NCBI GenBank assembly: GCA_963575745.1
Contig: CAUYUJ010016371.1
Coordinates: forward strand, 765,726-829,725
DNA: 64,000 bases
Direction: 5' to 3'
Source: Prorocentrum cordatum
Taxonomy: Eukaryota; Sar; Dinophyceae; Prorocentrales; Prorocentraceae
The notes under the pieces are model-generated. The model was given only the letters and a program-made list of their open reading frames with translations. It was not told where the DNA came from and made no database searches. The position numbers and the translations under genes are program-made. Shown piece after piece: positions 12,601 to 22,019 of the stretch (position 1 is its first letter; every line of letters begins with the position of its first letter).

Positions 12601-13545
12601 TGATTAAATTTTGGGCACGGAGGTTCATCCGCTATCGTGCGGCGGAGGGTCGAGAAATGCTGCATGATTGCGGCGGGCGCTGCAATGCGGCTCTACCCCA
12701 GCTGAAGCTATGATACCATGGGTGACGCTCGTTCGTTATTTCAGCGCACCCGCCAGGGAGGATCCAGTGCCACGCGCTGCCGGCCAGCGTGGCAGACGGT
12801 AGCGGTGGCTTGGCTCGCGGAGTCATGTCCCGACCTGCACGCCGCGCGCCGCTGGCCGCATGCTTGGCGACGCCGAGGGCCGCAGCGTGCTGGCGCGCAA
12901 GAAGGCCGCGGGGGACTCAGTTAGCCTGCGCTGTTCAAGCTGCTTGGGGCCACGCCGCCAGAGAGGGGCCCAGCGAGCCTGTGCTGTTCGGTCTGCTTGG
13001 GGCCGCCCCGCCGACTCGCGAGTCGCCACTCGCTAGCTTACCCGCGGGCAGACATGGAAAATCATGTGGGAAAATGAAATCAAATTTAGGACACGGAGGT
13101 CCATCCACTATCATGCGGGGGATTGGTGGAATTTGCCGTATCCTCCATTGCCCGTGGGGTGGCACCAGTGTCGAGAAATGCTGCATGATTGCGGCGGGCG
13201 CTGCTATGCTGCTCTACGCTCCATCCATGCCCCCCAGCTGAAGCTATGATACCATGGATGACGCTCGTTCTTTTTTCAACGCACACGCCAAGGAGGATTC
13301 GGTGCTCTGCCGGCCAGCGTGGCAGACGGTAGCGATGGCTTGGCTCGCGGATTCATGTCCCAACCTGCATGTTTTCCTTATGCTCGGCGACGCCGAGGGC
13401 CGCAGCGCGCTGGCATGCAGGAAGGCCGCGGGGGACTCAGCTAGCCCATGCTGCTCAGGCTGCTTGGAGCTACCGCGCCAGAGAGGGTCCCAGCGAGCCC
13501 GTGCTGTTCAGGCTGCCTGAGGCCACCCCGCCGACTCGCGAAGTC
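9601..13545 (+). repeat. tandem satellite, unit about 530 bp, 7-8 copies
   Basis: The landmark GATGACGCTCGTTC recurs near 9609, 10128, 10657, 11189, 11719, 12252, 12720 and 13257. Spacings are about 519, 529, 532, 530, 533, 468 and 537 bp, so the sixth full unit has an internal deletion of about 65 bp. Each unit also contains CCATCCGCTA, TGGTGGAATTTACC and GCTGCATGATTGCGGCGGGC. Point differences are spread along the units. Frames overlapping in several phases are open but do not keep a common reading frame across units, so I do not call a tandem gene. The array ends about 50 bp beyond the 3' end of the tyrosine recombinase remnant. Confidence 0.92.
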
Positions 13546-13594
13546 TGCGCCCGTCCACCTCTGGCTACAGGCATGCCGTCTGGAACCGCAATGT

Positions 13595-14530
13595 CTAATC
13601 ATTCAACATGCTCGCTCGCAAACGGCCTACTTGCAGCTCATGGAGCTTAGAAAGGCCGTCTGTGCTATAAATTCGGACCGTTTGGAGATCCGCCCAGCGT
13701 CCCCTGACAGCAGTAGCATTGATGTCGGCACATGTGCGGTAGGTGGTGCGTCGTTCCGCCTCGGCGCAAGGAGTGAGGCTTGAAACCAAATCTCCGAGCT
13801 GGATCACTTGGGCGAGTTCCCCGAATAGCTTCCGAAATGCATGGGGCCTCTGCTCGATGAGTGCCCCCCGCTGCCAGCGGTGACAGAAGCGCGTGAAGCC
13901 AGCGAGCCGGCGAGGGTTCGCCCAGCGACGGCACCTCCTGCCGGTTCCTCCTCGCGCCGCCTCTGGTGAAGTATTCAAGACGGCGGACGCGAGGTCACCA
14001 GAAAAAGTGCCATGTCCCCGGCGGAAGGACAGTAGCTCCCCAGTGCGCAGGAAGCAATGGCACGCCACCATGAAGCCGCAGGCAAAACGCGAGAGACCGA
14101 TTTCCACCGCTGCCCCAGCAACCGCCTGGGCGAAATCCAACGTAAGAGGACGAGCGCGAGCAGGAAGTTCGATGCGATTCCAAGCAACTTTAAGCCTCCA
14201 CCCACTCGGGATGCGATTGCGAGCCCGTGGAAAATGGTGTTGGACTGCAACCAAAGTGCACGCGGCCCAGCGCTCGGGCTCGCCTTCCTCCCAACTCACC
14301 TGGATGTAACAAACGAGCATGTCGTCTAGCTCGTCGCAGTTGGAAACGCGCCCGACGACGGCAGTGCCAAAAGCCCACGCCCAAAACAGTTCCAAGGTGA
14401 TACTTATACTTCTGAGCTTGTCCTTGCGAAACCACGTGATCTTTCAGAGAGCCATGCTGTTGCCGCGCCGCCTGGCGCATTAGCCTCGCCGAGGCGGCGA
14501 TGACTTTGTCACCCGCTTTCCGTCCTGGCA
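13595..14530 (-). pseudogene. tyrosine recombinase (YR), frameshifted
   Basis: Cuts and rejoins DNA through a covalent tyrosine intermediate; in DIRS-type retroelements it inserts the circular DNA copy. The N-terminal SAM-like part (SLKDHVVSQGQAQKYKYHL) is at about 14500-14400 in one frame. The core then runs in another frame: LDDMLVCYIQ, GWRLKVAWNRIELPARARPL, then the first catalytic Arg in FLRTGELLSF at 14025-14054. The second box HSLRRGG (13756-13775) lies in a third frame, and the last part returns to the previous frame with RGRWADLQ and the presumed nucleophile Tyr in RIYSTDG (13661-13678). All core residues (R, HxxR, W, Y) are thus visible but no single frame joins them. It is the last gene of the element described at 13595-17584. 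The family call is firm; the frame breaks make it non-functional unless the assembly is at fault. Confidence 0.85.
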
Positions 14531-14555
14531 CAGAGGTGACTGGGGGTGAACGGCA

Positions 14556-15200
14556 CTAGCGCATCTCGGCGGCGCCGATACGCGAAGGCCCATCTGCAGG
14601 TTTCAAGCGCGCGTTGACGAGCGCGAAGCATGGCCGAGAAAAAGCGGCAAGGACATAAGCATTGAAGCGACGCAAAATGCGGTTGAGTTGTTTGCTGCTG
14701 GGCCCCCTTGGCCGCTGCGCCCATCGCGGCCTGCGAATCGAGCAAGAAACTGAAGGGCCATGAAGAGCTCCTGGAGCTCCAAACAACTGAGCTTCGCACT
14801 CCACGGCGCCGAGAAAAGGGTGCAACCACGACCGCCGCCCCGCGTCGATGCATTCCCGCGCGCCCGCGGCGCGAAAGGGGCTGGGCGCGTCGAGGCGGAC
14901 GTCGCAACCCTTATGGTCGGCCGTCTGGTAGATGGCCCAGGCAGGAGTACGAGCATGGCCCTGGGTGCCGAGCTCGGAGGCCAGCCTGGCCCGGGCCGAA
15001 AAACGCAGGGAAGGAGGAAGAGCCTCGAGCCGCTCCGCCAAGGCGTCCAGCTCGCGCCGACGGCGCGCCCCCCCCTGGAAGAACGCGTCCTGGATATCCG
15101 CCGGCGCCAGCGGGTCGCCGTCGAGCGTCTCGGCGCGCGTGCTCTGGGCGATGGGCCGCGCCGCGATGCTTACATTCTGGGTCCGCGCGAGAAGGTCCCA
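14556..15200 (-). pseudogene. RNase H-like domain of the retroelement
   Basis: In the minus-strand frame open from 15452 to 14556, the C-terminal part reads GPSSKQLNRILRRFNAYVLA and ends near 14570 with NARLKPADGPSR. The pairing of a Ser/Arg-x-Leu-Asn-Arg helix with a terminal (N/K)PAD-PSR signature is what I know from the RNase H region of DIRS/Ty3-type elements, where it degrades the RNA of the RNA-DNA hybrid. A His/Leu-rich stretch (RRSWLHPFLGAVECEAQL, about 14860-14800) may be the part near the catalytic Glu. The first catalytic Asp could not be placed. It follows the methyltransferase-like domain in the same frame and precedes the recombinase. Confidence 0.65.
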
Positions 15201-15329
15201 GCGAACTTGCTCCAGAGCATCGTCGGCCGCGAGGTTTGCGGGCCCCGACTTGCGCCGGGCGCTCATGTGTCCAGGCCAGAGCCCGACTAGGAGCTCAAGC
15301 TCACGCGAGTTCAGCGTGCCCTTCACTGC

Positions 15330-16260
15330 GTTCTCCGCACCGTGCTGGCTGGCGGCGCACGACGTGCCCGCCCTTGCGCTGATGCGACGGGAGGCGCTGC
15401 TAGCGCGCCGCTGCCCCGTCAACTCCGCAATGAAAGGCGCGCTGAACCCCATCAGGACTGAACGCGACCACGGGCGCGAGGAATTTCGCCCCCTCGGGAG
15501 CTCCCCAACCGCCCCCTGGCATCAGCCAAAAGCCGCGCGGCGCCGCCGGCGCCTCCAGGGCAACGCAATCAACGATCTCACCCTCGGTGAAGCGCGCCCC
15601 GCTGCCCGGGGATAGCGGGAATGATAGCCAATGCGCCCGCGTCGGCGCCAATTCGCCGACGCCGCCACAACTGGTGGCACCGCAACGCTTGGCGTACTGG
15701 TGGCACCACCACAACTGGTGGCACGACCGTTCGGCTCCAGATGCATACTGGTGGCGCCGCAACGCCTCGGAGACAATGGCCGCGTCTCGAGACGCGATGG
15801 TGGCGTGCTCGGCGACAAAGCCGACGATTGGAATGCCGGTGAAAACTATCCACGCCTCGCAAATGATGCGCAAGACCTCCACGAAGTCTGCGCCTCCAGG
15901 GGTGCGAAGACCCGCGCGCCCCGGGGCCGGCGCGGGCCGAGCGCCCAACGTGTCCGCGAAGCACAGCGCGACCCCGGTCGCTTTCGGAGCTGCGACCCTG
16001 ATTTCCTCCAGCGCCGCCCAACGTCCTGGGCCCTCGAGCACGTGAAATCGCTGCCCCAGATCATCCTGTAGACCCGGCGCGCATCCTTAACCCTGTCCAT
16101 TAGTGCCCCTGCGGCAACAGGCCAGCGCGGCCGATCCACCGCAGTCCGCAGCGCGCCGACGCCCCCGCCGATCTCGATGACGACCGCGCCGCGCACGCGC
16201 AGCATGCCAGCAGCGGCGGCCTCCTGCTCGGCGCTGGCGAATCCGATGTCGTTTAGTTTA
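15330..16260 (-). pseudogene. C5-cytosine DNA methyltransferase-like domain (DNMT), decayed
   Basis: DNMTs transfer a methyl group from S-adenosylmethionine to cytosine C5. On the minus strand, motif I is visible as VIEIGGGVGALRTAVDR (16140-16190; the SAM-binding Gly-rich loop). After a frame change comes a stretch around 15990-15900 that occupies the place of motif IV, but no Pro-Cys is visible. Next is FVAEHATIASRDA (15781-15825), which matches the motif VI region with His replacing the Asn of Glu-Asn-Val. After another frame change, SRSVLMGFSAP at about 15440-15470 matches the conserved MGF block near motif IX. Four copies of CTGGTGGCACC expand the gene at 15671-15760. It lies between the reverse transcriptase and RNase H of the same element. 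The loss of key residues and the frame breaks indicate it is dead. It is less certain than the flanking domains. Confidence 0.62.
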
Positions 16261-16299
16261 GGGTGGTGGTTGCTGATGCCCCTGCCGCCTCCTCGGAGG

Positions 16300-17584
16300 C
16301 GTCCGTGGCCGCGATGCGGCAGTCCAGCGGGGCGCGCATGTTGCAGCGCGCCGTCGGGCGGGCCGAGAGGCATAAGCAAAGCTCATCCGAGACCCCTGGG
16401 GCCAGAAACATAACGCCGCTATCAGCGAAACTCCCGATGCTGGCCCAGACCTCGCCAAGACGTGCAAATAAAAAGGCCTCCGCGCGGCAAGATCAGAGAC
16501 CCGCCTGCCGGCGACTCTCCGGGGCGAGCGCTGCGACGCGCGACCGCGGTCCAAGATCAGCGCGGCCCCCGCGATGTGCTCCAGTAGCTTCGCGATTGGA
16601 GGTCTCGCCGTGCCAGCGACCCCATCGACCTCGAGGCCGCCCCTCACTGACGTGAGTTGCCACTTCTCCGCTTTGGCCGCCGAAGGTGGGCTCTTGCGCG
16701 CGGCGAGGGCCTGTCTAAGACGAAGGTGATGCTTGCCCATGGTGCCGATGACCTCATCGGCGACATCAATAGGAACCACCTCCGCGACGTCGCTGTTGTC
16801 TACGTAGACCGACCGCCGCCGCCGTTCGCCGCGGGGCTGGTCAAGCGACGGGAACGGCGCATCGCGCCGGCACTCGCGATCCTCGGCCAACTGCGCGGAC
16901 TCCCAGAGCCCGTCAGTGGCGACCCGCCCGTGGATGCGCCGCGCCGCGCCCGCGGCAGACAGCCAGCCCATGGGGGCGACCCGATGGTGACGAAATCGGC
17001 GTGCACGACGTCGCCCTACTCGTCGAAGACGCGCCGGGGCTTGGAAAATGCGAACCAACGCTGCCGAGCCGCTGGCAAGGCGTACGCGTGGAAACAACCA
17101 GCTACGTCCTCCCCGCTCAACAACAGCTTCTCGCCCTCGGCGAGGATGACACGGCTGTGCTCACCTGGGAGAGGTAGATGGTCCAAGTCTGCCCAGACCA
17201 GCGCTTGCAGAGCGTTCACGGTAGTAAGGTTGGCAATGGGACGCTGCTGGCGCGGGGGGCCCGGCGGCGGGCCCCCCCATTTGGGGGCGCCGAAAGCGCC
17301 GGTTCCCAGCTGGCGCCGGGCGACAACTGGGATCTCCTCCTCGGCTTTGGTGGCGAGGATGCCCCTGGATATCATCTCGCTGCATATCTAATCCTACTCG
17401 TCGTCGTCGCAATGGGCGCGGGCCTGCGTGGCCGCTGGCCACTCGCCCTTGGGAGTGATGGAGTGATGTGCCGCGACGGGTCCTCCAGGGCGGCTCGGAC
17501 CTCGGAGTCGCAGAAACTGGTCGCCCTCAGCTTTCCACATCTGGCGCGAGGCGGCACTCTCGGTTCGGCCTGAACGAAGACCAA
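16300..17584 (-). pseudogene. reverse transcriptase (RT) of the retroelement, frameshifted
   Basis: Copies element RNA into DNA. On the minus strand the lead-in FCDSEVRAALEDPSRH is at about 17510-17460. Then RQQRPIANLTTVNALQ and LSGEDVAGCFHAYALP (17080-17125) correspond to the RT fingers and the first palm motif, with ED in place of the first catalytic acid region. After a frame change the catalytic turn appears as VYVDNSD (16793-16811), a YxDD variant. It is followed by GGLEVDGVAG and, near 16500, a block RRPF, which match the conserved order in dinoflagellate RTs of this type. Lys/Arg-rich and Ala-rich connecting segments fill the gaps. At least two frame changes are needed, so the gene is broken. 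The DIRS/YR assignment rests on the downstream recombinase. Confidence 0.8.
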
Positions 17585-17697
17585 CTGCTCGCCGCAGTGC
17601 GCGCTGAACTCGCGGTTGGGCTCGTCCAGTTACAGCGCGGGTACGCTAGCGCCTGCGCCGTCGCCGGTGCACGGCCGCACCGCCGCCTGCTCCATCA

Positions 17698-18480
17698 TCA
17701 TGCCAATGGCATCCAGCTGGGCGCCGGGGCCCTGCGCTCGCAGGAACGGAAATTATCCATCTCCCCGCGCTGGCCATGTAACAAATTTGCGAGGATGCTC
17801 GGATCCTGGAGGTACTTGAGCAGCTCGTCGAAGCGCCGACCCGCGTTGGGCAAGGGGAGCGACGATATGTCTCGCTGCCTGTGCCCACCGCGCTGCTCGA
17901 CCAGCGGGGCGGCGCAAGTTTGGCAGGTGCGCCGAAGCATCTCCCCAGCGTGTTCGCCCGAAGGCGTTTGCCGAAACAGAACGTAACGAAGTACCTGGAT
18001 GCCCGCTTTGGTGACCGAGAAGTCGTCCGAATGCAACGAAACTCCCCGGGCGCGGTGACGGCGATCTTTGTGTGTCCACGTGCAAACGCGCTGGTCTAAT
18101 GGCTTGGTGGGCCAAACAGCTGCCGCTAAGCCTTTCTGTATCCTGTCTGCCGCTGAAAGCCCAGGCGCGGCGCTGGCCGCGTCTGCCAAGGGAGGCGGCC
18201 CCGCGATGCCCGAGCCTTCGCGAGTGGATCGCCGAGCACCTTCCGAGTTCGGTCGGCATCGGAATGGCTCGATGGATGCACCCGGTCGGCCGATCCAAGG
18301 TCGCGTGCTGTCCCATCTGTGTAGTTCTTCTTGTTCTGCCTCCAGCGTATCCTCCTCCTGGCCCGGGCGCCCGGCCCTGCTGGGGCCTCGGGCTGTCTCT
18401 GCTTCTCCCGGCAAGTTTCCGCCCCGCGCGAAAGAGCCTGAAGAGAGCCCCACTATGCCCCAGTATATCCCCCTTAGACG
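17698..18480 (-). pseudogene. possible 5' open frame of the retroelement, unknown function
   Basis: One minus-strand frame stays open from 18573 to 17698. The first part is only the translated TCC repeat. The rest includes SDDFSVTKAGIQVLRYVLF, a Cys pair in RRTCQTCAAPLVEQRGGHRQ and a Leu-rich RRFDELLKYLQDPSILANLL, which look more protein-like than chance. Its position directly upstream of the RT suggests the N-terminal part of the polyprotein. I do not recognise a domain. Confidence 0.35.
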
Positions 18481-18504
18481 ACCCCAGGACCCCCCAATCA
18501 GCCA

Positions 18505-18560
18505 TTCCTCCTCCTCCTCCTCTTCCTCCTCCTCTTCCACGCCCTCCTCGTCATCTTCCT
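18505..18560 (+). repeat. TCC microsatellite
   Basis: Imperfect TCC/TCT units, about 55 bp. Confidence 0.9.
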
Positions 18561-18884
18561 CCCGTCGCCCCAATGAAGGTTCCAGAGACGCCCGAACGGG
18601 CCTTCCACTGCCACCGCCTTGTTCCCAAAGGTCTCTCTATCCCGCCAGCCGTCTGGGCGCCGGTGGTTTGGGGAATCTCCTCTTCCACCCCTCCTTCTTC
18701 CCATTCGGGGAAGGGTTTACCCTTCCCACTAACCCCCTCCCTTGGACGTGGAGAGGGGGTTCCGCGATGTCCCGGAACGTCCAAAACGGCCTCGGCGAGT
18801 AAACGAACATCATTGGTTTTACTAAGTTGCTGGCCCCATTTGGGCCTCTTGTGGATGGGGGGCAAATTAGAGCTCCCCTCTTGT

Positions 18885-19140
18885 TTGATCGGTCTCCTCC
18901 AAGATGGCCCCAAGAAGCGCCCAGGAGGCCCCAAGAGGTCCCAAAATTGTTTCAAAACGGCCCAAAGAGGCCCCCAAAAGGCCCCCATGAGGCACCCAAA
19001 AAGATCCCAGGCTGGCCCAAAAGGCCCCCCCCGAAACACCCAAAACGCCGAAGAGCCCCCCACGACCGCCAAGAGACCCCCAAAACGTCCCAATACGCCC
19101 AAAAGATACCACAAGAGGCTCCGAGAAGCATCCAAGAGAC
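18885..19140 (+). repeat. CCAAGAGGC-type degenerate array
   Basis: Degenerate units of roughly 10-14 bp around CCCAAGAGGCCC / CCAAGATGGCC. The same family recurs at 20.3, 37.8, 42.6, 47.7, 51.8 and 59 kb, and in opposite orientation at 32.5-33.2 kb. Just upstream, GTCCAAAACGGCCTCGGCGA (18779-18798) is shared with 33321-33340 on the other strand. Confidence 0.8.
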
Positions 19141-19164
19141 CTCTGGCCCTTTTCCTTGCTCTCC

Positions 19165-19300
19165 TCCTCCTCCTCCTTCCTCCTCCTACCCCTTCTCATC
19201 CTCTTCCTCCCCCTCCTCCTCCTCCTCCTCCTCCTCCTCCTTTTCCTCCTCCTCCTCCTCCTCCTCCTCCTCCTCCTATTCATCCTCCTCCTCCTACTCC
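19165..19300 (+). repeat. CCT microsatellite
   Basis: About 135 bp of CCT units with few interruptions. Confidence 0.92.
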
Positions 19301-20169
19301 CTCATCCATCCATCCAATTGTCTCCTTCGCCCCCTCTCTCCTTCACGTGGTTCGGCCGTCCCCCTCTTTGCTCCCGCACTTCCCTGATCACCTCTCAACT
19401 CGCCTGGACATCGTTTTCTGGATGGGCTGGTGGGGATGTTTTTTTCCGTTGCGGCCGTAGGCGAGCGCGCCGGCAGCGTCGGAGGTCGGGAGGGCTACGC
19501 GCGAGCCTCATTGCCTAGCGCACGGGGACCGACGGCCGAACCTAACTTGCCTGAACTGCCCAAGCTGCCTAAGCTGCCGGGCGGCGCGAGGTGGTGCCAG
19601 GAAGCGGAGCAGAACCCGAAGCCTTCCGGCGGGCGATGTAAACTGCAACCAGGATCAGGATCCGGGGGCAGTGCCGATGCACGAATTGAACCAAGGAGCT
19701 GTGCGCAGCCAAAATGGCGCGGCAGGATCACCGACAGCGATGCTGACAAGTGACCGCTGAGAGCGAGGACTAGACGTATAATCAACCACGCGAGACATCC
19801 ATGCACCCAAACCCTGAAGGGGGCAGCTCGCTTGCAATACGTTCCAGGAGGTAATTCGAACACCGATGGCCAGGAATACGTCACTGACAAGGAACCAATA
19901 CGAGTGGCGCCACCGAAGTCGCGCACCCATTCCTGAGAGAAAAGATCCGTGGCAATCCCCTCCACGAGAACGAGAAGGAAGAGCCAGCCAGGAAGACGGT
20001 GGAAGGGATCGACACCAAAATCCTGAACGGATCGGCCACACGCCTGATGCTGCCAACCAAGAATACGATGGGCAAGGTCGACATCGAACGCCTGTACGGA
20101 ATGGCAGCACGCAGAGAACTGCCAAGTGAACGCGAAGCGTCTAGAATTTACCATCTGGTGGCCCACTGC
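19301..20169. other. no gene recognised; one short duplication
   Basis: A minus-strand frame (20166-19495) is open but unassigned. Part of it is a tandem duplication of about 75 bp (19990-20065 and 20066-20140; compare GATCGACACCAAAATCCTGA with GGTCGACATCGAACGCCTGT). At 19410-19439 a motif containing GGATGGGCTGGTGGGGAT recurs at 21480 and, inverted, at 32413. Confidence 0.45.
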
Positions 20170-20230
20170 GCTTCACTGTATGCGTCTCATCCTCCCGTTT
20201 CCCGTCAGCTCTCGTGGGAGCGTTCTTCGT
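20170..20230 (+). repeat. dispersed repeat copy (TATGCGTCTC..TTTCCCGTCAGCTCT)
   Basis: Shares TTCACT(G/A)TATGCGTCTC and GTTTCCCGT(C/A)AGCTCT followed by TGGG with 20657-20713; the second half also occurs at 21441-21470. Each copy sits beside a pyrimidine microsatellite. Confidence 0.7.
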
Positions 20231-20235
20231 CACCC

Positions 20236-20305
20236 CCCTCTTCTTCCTCATCCCCCTCCTCCTCCTCCTCCTCCTCCTCCTCCTCCTCCTTTTCCACCTC
20301 ATCCT
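20236..20305 (+). repeat. CCT microsatellite
   Basis: About 70 bp of CCT units. It is followed at 20320-20415 by a short CCAAGAG-type array and a C-run at 20435-20448. Confidence 0.88.
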
Positions 20306-20484
20306 CCTTGCCCCCTCTTTGCCCCAGAGAACCCCAAGAGCGCCCAAGAAGAGCCCCAGGGGGCGCCAAAACACACCAAAAGAGCCCCAAGAGGACCCCA
20401 AGACCCTTCAAGAAGCCCTAAGAGGGTCCTGAGATGCCCCCCCCCCCCCAAGCGGACCTCAGGACCCCACCCCCCACAAAAAAG

Positions 20485-20560
20485 TTAATCCTCCTCCTCC
20501 TTCTCTTCCCCCTCCTCCCCCTCCCCCTCCTCCTCGTCGTCGTCGTCCTCCTCCCGTCAC
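20485..20560 (+). repeat. CCT/CGT microsatellite
   Basis: CCT units passing into GTC units. Confidence 0.85.
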
Positions 20561-20656
20561 CCCCAGAAAGGGGCTGCAGAGTTGCCCGAAGGTGCCGTCC
20601 ACTGTCACAGCTTTTTTCAAGAGGTCTCTCAATTTACCCTGTGGTTGCCCGCTGAC

Positions 20657-20713
20657 TTTCACTATATGCGTCTCGCCCCCTTGTTTCCCGTAAGCTCTAA
20701 TGGGCAGCGTTTC
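20657..20713 (+). repeat. dispersed repeat copy, second
   Basis: Homologous to 20170-20230, same orientation. Confidence 0.7.
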
Positions 20714-20714
20714 G

Positions 20715-21015
20715 TCGTCGTCCTCCTCCGCCTCGTCCCCATCGTTGTCCTAGTCCTCGTCTTCGTCCTTGGCCTACTCCCTCTCCTCCCCCCTCCTCCT
20801 GATGATCCCCCTCTCCCTCGTTCTCCAAGTCATTCTTATCGTCCTCCCCTTCGCCATCGCCCTCCTGTTCGTCCTCGTCCTCCTTCCAGTCCTACTCATC
20901 GTCCTCCCTCGTTACCCCAAACATCCTCATCATCCTCCCCTTCGCCCTCGCCCTCCTGATCGTCCTCGTCCGCTTCCATTTCCTGGTACGCGTGTTCGTC
21001 CTCGTCGTCGTTTCG
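20715..21015 (+). repeat. degenerate TCCTCG/CGTCCTC-rich region
   Basis: Interrupted CTC, CGTC and CATCCTC units over 300 bp. Open in several frames but no domain. Confidence 0.75.
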
Positions 21016-21533
21016 ACCTCGTCATAGCCCCCGCCCGCTTTGACCGAACACACCCTGAGAGATATGTAGAGGGACAAAATACCATACATGAATAATGCAT
21101 GAGGCCGGGGCAAGGGCAACGGCAGGAGGCAGGCAGTTGGAGCATGTGTTCAGCGCAATCGCACGCATCCAAGCAACGGAGCCTCGCATGTCATTCGAAG
21201 CTGTAAGCTCGGTCTGCAGAATGCGACGACCGCCCTATACCTAGAACGCCACTCCTGGTGCAAACGGCCGTCAGGGCACCCATGAAGGACAGCGTCGACC
21301 CTGGAAACAAAGAAGAAAACAAACAACCTCACTACACATCCTCGCGGTGTGAGCGCAATTAAGCGCGTCAAGCGTCAGCGACCGACGAAGCCAGACGCCC
21401 TCCGCCAAAAGAGTAGCTAACTCCCTGGATGTGTCCCTTCGTCCCTTTTCCCGTCAGCTCTCGTGGGCAGGGCTTCTGAATGGGCTGGTGGGGATACGCG
21501 AAGCGTGAACACTTATACATAAAGAGAGGAGGG
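21016..21533. other. no gene recognised
   Basis: Unique, less GC-rich DNA. Nothing assignable apart from the dispersed motifs at 21441-21470 and 21480-21500. Confidence 0.45.
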
Positions 21534-21640
21534 GCAGAGAGAGAGAGAGAGAGCGAAAAACAAAGAGAGCGATAGAGAGAGAGAGAGGGACAGAGAGAGC
21601 GAGAGAGACACCACATACCAAGAGAGAGAGAGAGAGAGAC
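21534..21640 (+). repeat. GA dinucleotide microsatellite
   Basis: Interrupted GAGAGA blocks. The minus-strand frame SLSLSL is a product of the repeat. Confidence 0.9.
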
Positions 21641-21729
21641 AACGGGCCTGATCGACCCGAGGGCCGCCGAGGGCGCGCGCCGTGCCAGCTCGCTCCCGCC
21701 CTCCGCGCGCGCTACCAGGGGGGGGGGGG

Positions 21730-21880
21730 GACCGTGGCGTACGTCACGCACACAACCAGCACGAAGAGCATGGCGGACAGGTCCTCGGGCTCGAGGGGCG
21801 TGCGCTCTGGGCCGTCGGGGCCCTGGGGCTCGCTGGCCACAATAAGCAGGCCCGCTGGCCGCACCCTGCTCCTCCTCCTC
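21730..21880 (-). CDS. candidate exon with hydrophobic segment
   Basis: One minus-strand frame reads RPAGLLIVASEPQGPDGPE, then a Pro/Glu stretch, then DLSAMLFVLVVCVTYATV, before a G/C homopolymer at about 21719-21731. A hydrophilic loop followed by an 18-residue hydrophobic helix is plausible for a membrane protein. The frame is not the longest open one here, and there is no confirmed splice site. No family is recognised. Confidence 0.22.
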
Positions 21881-22019
21881 CTCCTCCACCACCTCTACCC
21901 TCTCTGCGCCCTTCGAAGCCTCTTTTCGCACTCCTTTCTCTGCGCCCCGCTTCCCCCGCGGAAGCAGTCCATATCAAACGTTCAGACCATTGCCGCGCAT
22001 ACTCGCGGCCACATGGTCC

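Larger units (their letters stand above)
13595..17584 (-). mobile_element. degenerate DIRS-like YR retroelement: RT, DNMT, RNase H, YR
   Basis: Four domains follow one another on the minus strand without intervening foreign sequence: RT (17.58-16.3 kb), methyltransferase-like (16.26-15.33 kb), RNase H-like (15.2-14.56 kb) and tyrosine recombinase (14.53-13.6 kb). RT and RNase H with a tyrosine recombinase define DIRS-type elements. Acquisition of DNMTs by dinoflagellate retrotransposons has been reported (de Mendoza and colleagues, 2018), which supports reading the middle domain as real. Terminal repeats could not be identified; the left end is close to the 530-bp satellite. The 5' limit may extend to about 18.5 kb. 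Confidence 0.75.

Noticed and set aside
9601-13545. Tandem gene array, as dinoflagellates often have
   Set aside because: No frame is kept through all units, no domain is seen, and differences between units fall evenly over codon positions.
19700-19725. Dinoflagellate spliced-leader fragment (GCCAAAATGGC)
   Set aside because: Only about ten bases resemble the leader on the reverse strand, with no further match or SL-RNA structure.
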